Of a stretch of DNA of 64,000 bases, positions 33,566 through 46,043 are shown piece after piece. Both the position numbers and the translations under genes were made by a program. Under the pieces are notes generated by a model. The model did no database searches. It was not told the DNA's origin and saw only the letters and a program-made list of their open reading frames with translations. Numbering within the stretch: the first letter of the stretch is position 1; each line of letters opens with the position of its first letter. Origin of the DNA: Bisporella sp. PMI_857 (Eukaryota; Ascomycota; Leotiomycetes; Helotiales; Helotiaceae); the NCBI GenBank assembly GCA_021307315.1, contig JAJSPD010000014.1, positions 372,001-436,000 on the forward strand, in the 5' to 3' direction.

Positions 33566-35769
33566 TCGATAATAGAAAATCGGCGTCAGGGTTCGGTATT
33601 GCTTGGCTAAATAATGGATGGGATTACGGTAGAAAAAGAGCATAGTTAGGCGTTGTGGCTGAGATGATATTATGCTTGAAAAGATACCATATAAATACAG
33701 AAGTTATTAGCAGCCATTTTCTTGGCAGTTGTGCGTCATATTTTCTTTCCCGAAATCTCATTTGAAAGTCTGCTTGCTGCTGAAGACCAAGAACTATATG
33801 TCTATGCGAGTTTATTCAGCTCTGTTTAGTACCTCGTGGTGGTACATATTAGAGTAGTTGAGGCAAAACTTACTAGATAGCATACAAAGACTACTGGGGT
33901 CTTGTACAGGACCACAAGTCAAAGCAAGTGAAATAATTCTGCGCTCCAGCTGACTTGCATTATGCCTTTGTGAAGTGCCGCTACAGTTTTCAAACCTCAT
34001 TAAACGGAGGAATTGCAGTTCATTTTTTTTCCTTGTTTCGATGGTATCACTTAGAAAAGTAGGTTGCAGTTCATCTCAACTATAGCGAGTATAGCCTTTA
34101 AGCCCAATGATCCTAAGCTCTGCCCAGACTTTATCTGCCATTTAGCCTCATTCATGGGTTCAGAATTGGCACTTGAATATCGACGTCTCTGCCAAAAGTA
34201 CCCTCTAAAATGATTGCTCACGTTCGCTGCCCGTAGAGTTTTAATGGCCTACTTGGTGAGTAGCATCGACGTTGGACTTAATTTGCGACTGCAGAGCAAA
34301 CATATTGCCATTGCTGAGGTATATGGAGCGTCTCGGATACAGACGGCCTTTCTCAATTCGATTCATGAGAAGGATGCCGAGTCGACCGCTGGGAACTGCC
34401 TAGCTATAGGCCAATATGCTACATACAAATCTAGCTATAGAACTTTAAGTCTAAGGAGCTTGTCAACAAAAATAGTGTTTCTCAATTAGATACAGCGAAA
34501 ATAGCCCAAGTATTACCATTGAGTATATAGATACGCCAAAAGAGAATAGTCTCGCAACACGTGCAATTAGCTGAAACGTGGGCAACAACTTTTCTATAAT
34601 ATCCCATTCGACTAAACATTTACTCGACTTCGTGTGTGTTCCGCCTTTTATACCTCTTATAAGGGCATTAACAGCTGACCGAGCATAGTGGGTTCGGCAG
34701 CACTACCTGACTCGCTCACACCTATGGAAGAGATCCTTGATTTACAGGAAGCTGGCAGCCATGACATGACTCTCTCAGAGCCCACAACATAACCACCTTG
34801 TTGTATTATTATATTCGAATCCAGAGCTAGTCTCCAAAACGAGGCACGAGTAAGGTCAATTTCAACCTGAAGCTATTTCTCAAACAGGAAGGGGTGAACT
34901 GCACATTTTATATATTCCAAAATCATGTGATGCTGGAAACAGTGGTTGTTTCAATCTAATACGACGTATCGTTGTCGGCTTCCCATCCTGCTTCAGCATC
35001 CCAAAGCAAAAATCGAAGTCTTGTCAAGGTTTGTGCCATATCCTGCAATGTATATCGCCAGGCGGTTACCGTTGCTTAATCACGATATGCCCTTGCCCTA
35101 TATAATGCCAATTCTGCCACCAAAAATTGAAACCTGGTAAGGGCCTTACAGAAATAGAGGCCTCTTTAGAGTAAAGGATTGCATTTTAAAGATATGTACA
35201 ACAAGCGACTGCGCGAATAAGTCCTTGCACGAGTCGAACTGCTTTTCCGCGCCCGCGCCGATAAAACTATTGCAATAGTAAAAACTTCTAGAAAAATCGA
35301 ATCTATGGTAGCAGAAACGGCCTAGGATGTATTGGAATTTCTACAAAAAGGACGTGAATAAAGTAGCGCCTGCGTAGCCAAATTAAATACTAGAGGTTCA
35401 GTACAAATCTTCTTATAAAAATCAGATGCTTAAACTTGTACGTTGACTTAACTATCCACCGCTTGCCCTTTAAAGCAAGGGACGGGGGTCTCGTATATGG
35501 AGGGGGGGCTATATGATCCTCCCTTTGCATGGGACTTACCAGTGTTCGGTAACATTGTTTATTAGGCAATTTGTTACTCTGAATTTTAAATGAATATTGG
35601 CGGTTCCATCACACAACAGCAACCCGTGCAAGCCCCCTTGTATTAAACTTAAATTCTTTTAGATTCTTCCTTGCAAAGGAGCAGGTGCTTCTTCTCAAAT
35701 ATTATTCTTTGACTATCACGACAATCATTTTCTCCTTATCTGATCCCAAAATCTGAATATCTCTGCAGT
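33566..35769. other. AT-rich gene-poor stretch
   Basis: 2.2 kb with no recognised gene. Frames at 34214-34489 and 34946-35140 could be degraded coding sequence but match nothing known to me. Stops are dense in all frames, which suggests old decayed DNA at the start of an accessory segment. Confidence 0.5.
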
Positions 35770-37084
35770 ATGCACATTAAACAGTCACTCCTCCCCACCT
35801 GCTCTTTTTCGGCGTTTCACATCACCTTTGTCTCACCAAGGGCTCTACTTCAGGGGACTGGAGGTGGTGCAGACTCTTGTCCTACTGATCCCGTAACGGT
35901 TGATACCTGGAAGAAACTTGACGTCGACAAGTTGCTTAAAGACTGGTCCGCTGCAAATGTTACATTGCACAATCAAATAATATTCAGGCACTTGGTGATC
36001 CCTTTTGGAGCGCCAAATTTCTTTTGGTAGGTTTCTCTTTTGGTCCTAGTTATTTAGTAGACTAAAATATCAAAGTGAGCTGGACAACTTTTGTAGTACT
36101 GGCCAACCACGCCTACTAGTGGGTCTCCATGCTTGGTAAGTCTTTATCGGTTGATGATCCTAACTGCAGAGTGCTAACAGGATATAAGTTATACCTTGGT
36201 TACTATTCAAAATTGGAATTGTTATATCAACTTCTTTAATATGGTTATCACATTTGCCTCAAGCATCGTTGGATTGACCATACCCGGCGTCATCGCAGAT
36301 TTCTTTTCTGATCCAGCGAACAATGCGATTCCTGTAACTACTATAGCGACGCTTTTTGCCATTGTTCTTGGGCTGGTCCACTCGCTGGTCCTCTTTCCAC
36401 TGCAGCCACTGCAATCAGCGGCGGAACAAATTTTGTTGTTAGCTTGGTTAAGCCGCCTACACGAGCCGATCTATTCGTGCAATGGAGCGACATTTCGAAG
36501 ACGCTGGTGACAGTCTTGTCAGACTTCCAAGGTACCGTATCGTCATTCAGCAAGGCGACTCTTGACACTCCGGTTGATCAGGTTAACACAGGTATTAATG
36601 ATATGCTTGCAAATGGCGTATCTTAGGCGCAGGTCAAAACTTTTCCCAAGCGGGTCTACAGCCCCAACTCACCAAGACGACCGGTACGTTTTCCGTTGGC
36701 CTTATTTTACAAGTTAAAAAAGTTCTCATCGTCCGATTAACGTGTGATGACTAGGTGGCGACCTCCCAAATGAGCTCTGCTCCGGAGGGTGCTCCCATCT
36801 CATGATTCAGGGCGATTCAAATGACAACGCTAATAACAGGCGTGATGTCGTAGACTTGCTCATTAGCAAGTACGGGCTTACAAAAGAGCAGGTTTTGGTA
36901 GGGCCAGCGGCCTGTCTCGACGCCAATGGAGGAAAAACAGTTGACTAACCCAAATATTGGTGCTCCACATCTGGACGCTACTCAACCATGTGTTTTCAAC
37001 GCATTGGTTTGTGATGGAAGCCCCTCAGGCGCAGCCAGTGATGGAAGGGCGAAAATCTGCCGGGATTCGGGACTAGACGTTTGA
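35770..37084 (+). pseudogene. Broken gene for a secreted fungal protein (possibly DUF7872 family)
   Basis: A gene-like order of conserved pieces is present but disrupted. An ATG at 35770 opens a short hydrophobic leader, then CPTDPVTVDTWKKLDVDKLL and PFGAPNFF; a GT-AG intron (36027-36075) leads to ELDNFCSTGQPRLLVGLHAW. A second intron is followed by VTIQNWNCYINFFNMV and a hydrophobic stretch with SSIVGLTIPGVIADFF. Near 36376 the frame must shift by one base to continue as VSLVKPPTRADLFVQWSDIS and VLSDFQGTVSSF. A further shift is needed near 36625 to reach GAGQNFSQAGLQPQL. The end has LISKYGLTKEQVLVGPAACL, a stop at about 36945, and a frame-shifted continuation. The family is secreted and of unknown function. 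Several independent breaks indicate a pseudogene. Confidence 0.65.
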
Positions 37085-39516
37085 ATAACAACTAGAGCTG
37101 GCTATTTCTGTAAAGGACGTGTTGAACGATATATAAGGCGCAATAATTATTCAGCAAGAAGCATGTGCTTTTTGCCGTTTCACAGGACGTGCATGTTATA
37201 AAAAACACGGGATGGCTAAGTGACTAAAGCTCTCACTTACGCATTATCGGAGCCGATCCTCTCAAATGTAATGCCCAACTAGACCCCAAGACCGGGAGAA
37301 TTGCTATATATGGTTCTTGAGGCCTTTTTATGTTACGTCGCAGATATCAGAAAGGCAATGTATGATAGCAGCCTTTAGCTAACAGCAAGTTATAGTTAGG
37401 AATAAGACATCCAGGTGTACCCACGTCTTGAGCTTAAAGCGAGTCTTAAGAGAGCTTTTTACTAAGTACGTGGTTACAGTTCCAGCTTTCATTTCTCCGT
37501 GACTGGCACAGATTACTTTCTAGGAACTTGTAAGAATCAGCTGACTTTGAAAGATAAAAATTGGAAGTCGTAAATACTCCAGCTTAAGGTTGGAGTTAAG
37601 TGGCGGGATAGCCTACGCAACTCAGCCAAGATGATTTAGTAAATGTAAAGGGTTCGCCTCTTTAAAGGGGACTCCCTGCTACTAAAGACATCACTTTTCG
37701 GCCTGTACAGCACTTTGATTTAAGTCCTAATTGGTCTTTATTTCTAGGGAGGTGCGGTGGAATTATTCGTTACGCTACATGTACCTCCTGTCAGGATACT
37801 GGGCGACCATAGAACACGATCCCCAGAACCAAAGTCCATTTTATTAACAAGCCGTACGTGCTCCAAGTAGGAAATCGCACGAGTCGGGCATTCGAGTATC
37901 TCCCACATATGCTCCTCTAGGACCCTGCCGACCATCACCCCGTCCCATGGTTATACTTGGCCACGTGCTCAGACGAGATCTCCCGTTTTCTGGAGCATCA
38001 AGTAGGTGGACGTCGAGAATTGGGAGAGGATTGCTCTAGAGGCCGAAGCCATAAGAACGATGGTGATCTTCTTAGCCTTCCACCGCCTTGATCAAGTTTC
38101 TTCCTACCTCGGTATTGGAGGCTTGGTGAAGCCGTTATTTGCGAGAGTCCGTGTATACAGGACTGGAAAAGGTGTGGTTCGTAAGGTACATTGAACGAAT
38201 CGGGACATATTCTCTCGTTCCTGGACCATGACTCGTCCTTGTTTGCTGTCAACTAAGCTTAGAGCAAGCCATAACTTGCTATAATAAGAAAACGGGCTTG
38301 CTTCAATATCTGTATTAAATTTGTAGATTAATAAGTTCGTGAGTAGAGGATCTAGGGCTGCCGCTTCTACCGACTTGATAGGTGTAAAAATCGGGGAAAC
38401 CACTGGTATATTGTTCTGTTCAGGTCCTGCATATCTCGTTTTCTGGTAGAATTTGTCCACTTGTTATACATTGTCAGAGAGAGCTATTAGATACAACTCA
38501 TTGTTCTTGTTAATAGGATGAACCTTTCTTTTTCGTAGAATGGTTCGTCCTTTCTTCAAGCCTAAGTTATAGCTGCTTAGATTATACCAACTTGAGCCAC
38601 TACCATTGGTGGGTTATTCCTTTGCAACCCTAGTTATACCCGTCACTTTTTGCTTGGCAACGGCAGGCACCACCAATACTAGTGAGCGCATCCTCGCTAA
38701 GCCCCTGAATTAGCATATCCCTCCTCCATTCACCATCCTCCAAGGCATATCAATTCTAAAATCGTACAGCGCTTCATCTTATTGATTGTTCGTATAAACT
38801 GCTATTCTGACTTTTCCAAGGAAGCCATCATGGAAATCCCTGCTGTCCATAAGACCTGCACCCCGCAACACGCTTTGCCATGCGCGTGACTGCAAACCAG
38901 GGGGTGATGCCGATGCCAAGCCGCCCGTCATTGCCCTTCATAGGCGGGGAGTTACATCGTGTCTCTTTTATTGGTGCCCGACACGGTCTTGGCAGGAGTC
39001 CATGTGCATATCATCATATCATCTTCCCCCAATCTCCTCCATCTTCCATCACATATGGTAAGCTACCCTGACAATCACCCTCTTCCCCCGCAAGTTCCTG
39101 CTCAGCCATGTCAGCGCCAAAGTACCTACACTCGGCCTGATCTTGATGATCCTATGCGGAGTAGCCTAGTATTTACGACAGAATATAGGGTAGGCAAGTT
39201 CCATTCACATGTAAGCCAAGAAGGAGCAGCATAAGTGGCATTCCCCAAATCTACAAAATATATAAGGCCGGTGTCCAGATGGGGATGCGATTGAGATGCT
39301 GTTGTATGTAACTTTGGAGCCAGTACCGCGGCTGCGACAACAGCTGGGTTGAGTAAGATGAAAATGATGAAAGGTCAGAGACGACTGGTCAGATGCGGTG
39401 GCCCTCGCGCGCCAGCTCACTTGGCCATATATATCTGGAAATGTAGCCAATATTTTTGAAATTTCCCACTCTGATGTGAGCGCATCAGCACGTCCAGTTC
39501 TCGAAATATAGTTACG
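37085..39516. other. Gene-poor stretch upstream of the flavin oxidase
   Basis: 2.4 kb without an intact gene. On the minus strand, 37744-38460 has fairly long open segments interrupted by stops (one with ILECPTRAISYLEHVRLVN, another with VVSPIFTPIKSVEAAALDP), possibly a decayed gene, unassigned. 38460-39516 contains the flavin oxidase promoter; nothing else stands out. Confidence 0.5.
37744..38460 (-). pseudogene. Possible decayed gene, unidentified
   Basis: From 38460 downward a 118-codon frame and from 37938 a 64-codon frame read like coding sequence (RAISYLEHVRLVNKMDFGSG), but they are separated by several stops and no splice path restores a frame. No family was recognised. Confidence 0.25.
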
Positions 39517-41262
39517 ATGCTTTTCCTTCCGGCAATCTCGGTACTCACCGCCGCTGCTTTTCGCGGCGTGTCGGCCGAGCCATACAATACCTTTGACGGC
39601 CCTGGCTTTCCAGCTTGCAATGACGTCGCAGCAGTCTACAATGTCACCAGCGTCGCGCAGGTAGTCAGCATTGTGAAGACGGCAGCCGCAAATGGCACGC
39701 CGGTGAGAGCGTCCGGCAAGGGCCACATGTGGTATGACACCATGTGTCAAGATGACCCGCGTACTATCATTATCCGCACAGAAGGGCTCACCAAGATCTC
39801 CGAGTTCAATCTGCCTGCAGGTGCCACTTCGGGTTCTGTCGTCGTCGAAGGCGGTGTCACCTTTCTCCAGCTTGCGGAATATTTGCATCAGAATGGCGCC
39901 TCGATGGGATATACCCTGGTCAACTGGAACATCACCATAGCTGGTGCGGTAGCCATGGGCGGGCATCGCTCTTCTATTCGTGAGCCGTCTATGGTTGTTG
40001 CTGGCGTGCTCTCAATGGATATTGTCAATGGCAAAGGAGAGATCGTGACAATTGATAGGAACAATAACAATGACGATTGGCTTGCTGCCTCAACATCACT
40101 GGGTCTACTTGGTGTCATTACGCGTCTGAAATATAGGATCTACCCGGATTCTAAGGTGTACGCTAATCAAGTAACGTGAGTCTATACTTTTTGTATTTGT
40201 GATTTAGCTGCTGACCTCACCTAGTCTTACGGAAGACCAGGTGCTCAATGGAGACATTTATGGATTGATCGCCCCTTATGCCACAGCAAACCTCTGGGTA
40301 AGCCTCTACATACCTGATCACTAGGTGATCTCTAACAAAATTTAAGTGGTGGCCATACTTGAAGAAATTCCACCATCGATTTTACAATGAGGTACCCATT
40401 AGTACCAGCGATCAGCAAGGTTTCCAGAACACGTTTTCCGCGACAGAAACTGAAGCAACCCTTGCGCGCACTATTCTCGACACTGGGAAGTATTTCGCGA
40501 CATCCAATATGTTGATGGAAACCATCTTTGAAGGTCTCTGGTCCAAGCCAAATTTCCATGAGAAGACTACAGATGCAGAAATCACAACCTGGCCCGTTTA
40601 CGGCTGGAACTATGATGTATTGATTGGTGGGCTATATCCTGGACAGAAGCCTATATGGGAATACAATGTGCGTGGCATGACGCTGGAGCTTGCGTTCCCA
40701 GTAACCCAGGCCAATGCCATGTTGAAGCGTGTCCGCCAACTTTTCGATCTCGAATGGTCGCAGAGAGGCATCATCATGACAAGTACTTACCGCAGCGGTA
40801 TCAACATCAAGTTTGGTCAGGCATACTATGACTTCTTGGGTCAAGCCACCTACAATACAAGTGATGGAGTGGACTGGACCAAAGGCACGATCATGTTCGA
40901 TTTCCCGAGTTATAAGCCGACTGTAGGAGATAAGAAACGATTCAATGAGGAGTTTTGTAAGTCAATAAATGTTTCAGTTTATGAACAACATGTATTGACT
41001 GGCGTTAGATCCAAGATTGGCCAAGACTCTGATTGACGAGTTCCCCTGCCGACCACACTGGACCAAGAATACCCGAGAGGTTTTCGGAAATGCAACGAAG
41101 AATATCGACCCCAGTGTAAGTACTCTCCACTGACCGGCTGACCGAAGTAAACCTGCTGACCTCGAAAAGCATCTCGCAAAATTCAAGGTCGTGCGCCAGA
41201 AGTTTGATCCACAGGGCATCTTTAAGAGCATTGTTGGACAAACCCTTGGATTGTACAGTTAA
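39517..41262 (+). CDS. Secreted FAD-binding oxidoreductase (VAO/PCMH type, aldonolactone oxidase-like)
   Basis: Five exons, 39517-40175, 40225-40297, 40347-40956, 41009-41115 and 41170-41262; 513 aa. A signal peptide is evident (about residues 1-20, ending RGVSA). The FAD-binding PCMH domain follows, with RASGKGHMWYDTMC (the His is in the position used for covalent flavin attachment), VVVEGGVTFLQLAEYLHQNG and TIAGAVAMGGHRSS. The C-terminal part has the HWTKN form of the HWxK motif of aldonolactone oxidases and ends with FDPQGIF, the usual VAO end motif. Known relatives oxidise sugars or sugar lactones with O2 and release H2O2. Secretion sets it apart from mitochondrial ALO. It stands alone in a gene-poor segment. 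Confidence 0.9.
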
Positions 41263-43710
41263 AAGACGGCCCTAAGTTGATGACCGATCTTTGCGCCTTG
41301 GTTGGGTGGTTAGATGTAGCTAATGAATATTCTTGTATATGATTGAAAAAAAAGATACGAAGTTCGCACTGAAGCATAACTGCTCCCATCTTGATCACCT
41401 GCACCATTATTTTCGCTCCAGCGAGTGCGTTCATTTCCCAACGGCGGACATTGAGCGGTCATTGGCTGTTGTGTTGCACTTCTGTACTGTTGTCAAGTAG
41501 GTGATTGCATGACACACCAAACTTTCTCACGGCATGCAATCTATATTTCACTGTTTCCGCGGCCAAGCGACTCTGTTAAGTCTTGTCGATTTGACCTTTA
41601 CCATCCGTATCCCTCCATCAATGCATTCTAACCTCAATCCTTCTGAGAGTGATTACTTCACATCGGGCGAGAATAGCATATTGGTTATGTGATTATTTAG
41701 GTTGTGGTGGCGTTATTGCTTATTATAGAGAGGGATATTAATACTGGCTGAGGAATGTATTTTTGTTTGCGCATGTGTTCGGTTGGTTAATCACATTTTT
41801 TTTTTTTGGCCTTGTCTCTACTATCAAGAATTTTAAGGATTGGTGGTTTGGCCTTGATGCGTTGGCTGTTACGGGCCGGTCGAGGAGGGTTATGGGAAAC
41901 ATGATACAGAGCCTCAACTGTGGCTGGAATTGTGTTATATACATAACCGAAGTTAATTTTATACACTAACTTTTGCAGTCCTCTTCTCGCATTGTTCGGC
42001 GGCAGAGTTTGGGCACGATCTCCTGTTTCCTGTTGTCACGATGAGTGAGAATCTCCTATAGTGCCATTAGCATACACTCATTTTATTGATCAATAGTTGT
42101 GGAGCAAGACCTTAATTTATGCTCTTGAATATCCCTGGACCGGCGCTTTCCGAGGCTGGCATACTTTTTTTATATAAGAACTGGCAAGCCCATAGGTCTA
42201 GCGGCCTTGAGGCTCCTGGCATATTCTGAGATATTTTGGCCGCAAACGGAAACTTCGTTGCCCAACCAGTCTTAGAGTATGTCAATATTGCGGATACCAT
42301 CACCAAGCGCTCTGTATGTCAATTACTAACTAGATTGGCTGTGTACCCAACAGCTGTTGTACAGGAGCGTGACGTTTGCAAGCGCCTTTAAATGGCACGC
42401 GTTTTACTTAATTATACAAGACTCAGAGCCACGGCAAATTTTTATTCTATAGGGACAAGTTCCTACTTTTTGTCGCCAGGTTTGATTTGTTAAATGAATA
42501 GACCAAATTCTATATCTGAGAGACTATGAGGCATACCAGTTTAACGTTTCTCTAAAATGAGCACTATCGTATACTATCTGATCTCAAAGTAGCCTCCCTG
42601 AAGTGAGCTTGTCCTGTCAGGTCATCAAAAATAAAGTAGTATTCAAAGCTATCCTTGTAAAATTCTATGTCGTTGCCTCATCCATAAGACGGCAATCAGA
42701 AACAATGACCGAGTGTGGTCACGTGACAAAAATACACGTGAGTATCAATTGCTTTCTTATTTAAAATTTTGTTCTTGTTATTTTTAAGCTTTCAGGAAAA
42801 ATGTTCTGATTGATAAATAATATCAATGGCATCTAGTGTGTTTATCACGTGATCCCACAACACTGTTTCAAGTTATTCCTAGTGACGATCAAGCTCCATA
42901 ATACTAGTAATCGACGCACCACGCTGAGAAGTTGAAATTTGTTTCTTTTGAAACGCCGAAGTTTATTAAGCGCTATCAAATAGACGCGTTGGCGTCGGGT
43001 TTTACCATCGGCCCTTCAATCGCCTGTCGCACAATATGGCGTCAACGTTTAGATTTTTTAGATTTTTTTGGGGCTCTTTTCGTAGGCCTAGCGACTCACC
43101 AACACATTCCAGAACTGGCTACACCAAATATTACGCCACGATTCCACTATAACTGAGGCACCACCGAGAAGCAGCTTGCTCGGATCTTTACATATTATAT
43201 TCAAGTAGTTAGTCTTAATACATATATTTCCCCCGCTGCTTGATAAGGCCCTTCTATTAGGGCCAAAAAATCCACAATGCATATTATATTTCCAGGATCG
43301 AGATCTTGATGGAGAAAGATAAGAGTGTATATGAGCTTAAAACTGCCGTGCGGCATGGCCAAAAATGATATCAAGGTAGGCTGGCTAGGTCTTCGGCTCG
43401 GAGGCCGGTGGGTCGGGCAAATCTCCCATATCTCGAAACGCCGCGATTTGATGGCGTGCTTGCTAGGTAACAAACAGTCCAACGCTCAAAAATGCACTTT
43501 TCTACACCACTAACGCTCTGGTTTGCGTTTGCCCCCAAGCAATTGATCATAACAAGGACCATCACCCCCATTCTTTTGGTGCATTCGCCATGTGTTGCCA
43601 AGCACAGACCGCTGCATTATGGGGTTATACATATATGAACGTTTGCACTTGCATTTCCATCTTCTTCATGATCCTTAGAGACCTCGAATAACAGCATTCC
43701 TGATTGAATC
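41263..43710. other. AT-rich gene-poor stretch
   Basis: 2.4 kb with no supported gene. It has three CACGTG palindromes near 42719-42852 (separate entry), a GGCCC/GGGCC hairpin at 43247-43264 and a T run near 41794-41807. No transposase or terminal repeats could be shown. The last few hundred bases must hold the UNC93-like promoter. Confidence 0.5.
42719..42853. promoter_or_regulatory. Three CACGTG E-box palindromes
   Basis: TCACGTGA at 42719-42726, CACGTG at 42735-42740 and ATCACGTGAT at 42844-42853; the last decamer recurs at 45452-45461. These fit the bHLH E-box core. They lie over 850 bp from the next start, so they could equally be relics of a mobile element. Confidence 0.3.
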
Positions 43711-45170
43711 ATGGCAGACCAACCAGACATTTCTTCTTCAGACCTTGAAGGAACATCTCGTCAGAATCTTAAGACCAGTAGGCTCAGCCCTTGCATCATG
43801 AAACAACCTCTCAATATCCCACTTGCTGACCAAAAATAATAGTAAAATGGTACCGCACACCATTTTTTAACGCAACGATCCTCGGGATCTGCAGCTTTGC
43901 AGCTCCAGGCCTCTGGGGCGCAATGAACTCGCTTGGCGCTGGCGGCGCCCAACGGCCATACTTAGTCAACACAGCCAACGCGCTCACCTTCTGCCTCATG
44001 ATCATTTCGTGCTGGCTCACTAGTTCCATCGTCAAGTATATCGGCATCAAGGGTGCCTTGATTGCCGGCACCATCGGCTTCGCACCCTACAGCGCCGGTC
44101 TGTACTTGAATAACCGGTATGGAGTCGAATGGCTCGTCCTATTCGGCGCTGCATGCTGTGGTGTCTCCGCAGGCATCTTCTGGGCGGCCGAGGCTGCGAT
44201 TGGAATTGCCTATCCTGAGCCCAGGAATAGAGGTCGCTTAGTAGCGTACTGGCTTACTTGGACGAGACTGGGCCAAATTATGGGCGGTGCTATTAACTTG
44301 GGCCTCAACGCGGACCGTAACGAGGCCGGTTCGGTGTCGTGGAGGGTCTACCTCATCTTCATCGCTTTGCAAGCTTGTGGACCCTTCGTGGCATTTCTGC
44401 TCTCATCACCTGCAAAAGTGCAGCGGCGTGACGGGACCCCGGTAGAATTGACAATCTTTGACAGCCCCTGGCAGGAGATCAAGGCCACGACTCGCACGTT
44501 TCTCAAGAAAGAGTTCTTACTTATTATCCTATGGATCGGACAGGGCGTGTACTCAGAAGCTATTTTCTTTACTTACATCGCGCTGTGGTTCAGCGTGCGC
44601 GCTAGAGCCCTAGGATCCTTTATCTCGGGCATCGTGGCTGTCATCGCAGGTAATCTGCTAGGTGTCTGGCTCGACCAGAATCAAATTGCCCTGAAAATCC
44701 GGTCTCGTGTGGCATTTGCCGTCATCATGATCACGCAGGGGGCATGGTGGCTCTGGCTCACCGTCAACGTAACCGAGTTCTATTCTACTCAGCCCGTATA
44801 CGACTGGGCCGATCCGGGATTTGGGCGCGCATTCGGCGTATTCGTGTTTCTCGTAGCTGGATTCCAGCTCAACTACAATTTTGCCTTCTTCATCATCGGC
44901 CGCATATCAAAGAGTCCGCAGGAAACCATCCGGCTCGCGGCTTTACTGCGCGGCACCGAGTCGGCTTGGCAGGCCCTGAGTTATGGATTGAATGCGATTC
45001 CTATCATCGCGGCGGTTGGCGGCCCGTATATCAACTTTGGGCTTTGGGGCGTTTCATTGCTTCCGGCGTGGTTGGTGATTCGGACTTTTGGGGCTGGCAG
45101 TGCGGATGATGTACATGAGAAAGATGTTGGGACTCCGCCTGAAGCGCTGAGGGAGGAAGAAAAGAGGTGA
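43711..45170 (+). CDS. UNC93-like major facilitator membrane protein
   Basis: Two exons, 43711-43777 and 43843-45170; 464 aa. The short first exon encodes a polar N-terminus (MADQPDISSSDLEG); the intron then leads into KWYRTPFFNATILGI and APGLWGAMNSLGAGG, a signature of fungal UNC93-like proteins. About eleven to twelve hydrophobic segments follow, including SIVKYIGIKGALIAGTIGF, AACCGVSAGIFWAAEAAIG and YLIFIALQACGPFVAFLL, with a central cytosolic loop (RDGTPVELTIFDSPWQEIKA). The tail is acidic and basic, cytosolic. Members are sometimes annotated as DUF895 or notoamide-cluster-type transporters; substrates are mostly unknown. The coding sequence is clearly more GC-rich than flanking DNA. Confidence 0.88.
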
Positions 45171-46043
45171 TTCTCAAAATGCTGCTGTTAATGAAAGAAT
45201 TTTCGTGATTATGGTCATGCGTATTACGGCTAAGGAAATACCTGCTAGAGTAATTACTAAGACTGAGGTTAGGTTGGCGGAAGTATGTATGTATCAGTGA
45301 GAAGTACTATCCCAATAACAAGTACAAAGCATAAGAATAATATTCGAGTTGAACACAAAGCTCCCTCCTAGAGAAAAGATCATATTCCACTCTTATATCG
45401 CACCTTCGTAGTAATACCCAATATGGATACCTACCCCTGCTCCTATTGTGTATCACGTGATAACGCGGTTCCTGCCCCTTAACTAACCGAGCCCCTGAAT
45501 CCATCCAATGAAATATTTCATGAGTTTGCATACGGTTAATTACCTTGTAATAACTACAATGTATTTTTAATGAAAGCCTTTAAATGCAACCTACCCTTTC
45601 TCGATATCTCTCACACAACCCGTCTTTAATTCTCGTTCTTTTATTCTGCAGTCTGCAAGAGGGGGCTCCATCTAAAAATAAATGTAGAGGTGGCATTCTA
45701 CGCTATACCTTTTTATTTGGGTATTTCTTGAACCTGATGGGTAACCCAACCATTTACCCATGCGTTGCCATCTACTGTGTTCAGCGTAGATACACATACA
45801 AAGGTTTTGAATATATTGAGATATGTCATCTGGCCAATAGCGAATATTATTAAGTCTTACTTTCTTGGTCCGTAGTTACTTGGGTGTTCTCACTTCACGC
45901 TATTTATTCAGACGGAGATAATCACGGTTTATCTTCAGAGCCTGTACTTTATTGATTGAAACGTATCAACGAAAAAAAAGGGCTCACATTGACAGATTAT
46001 GATAATGCTTACTTCCTAGAAACCATAATTTATTGTCTAATCC
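45171..46043. other. Intergenic between UNC93-like and RING genes
   Basis: 870 bp of convergent 3' flanks. No supported gene; one ATCACGTGAT palindrome at 45452-45461. Confidence 0.6.

Noticed and set aside
41263..43710. Possible DNA transposon around the CACGTG palindromes
   Set aside because: No transposase remnant, terminal inverted repeat pair or target-site duplication could be shown.
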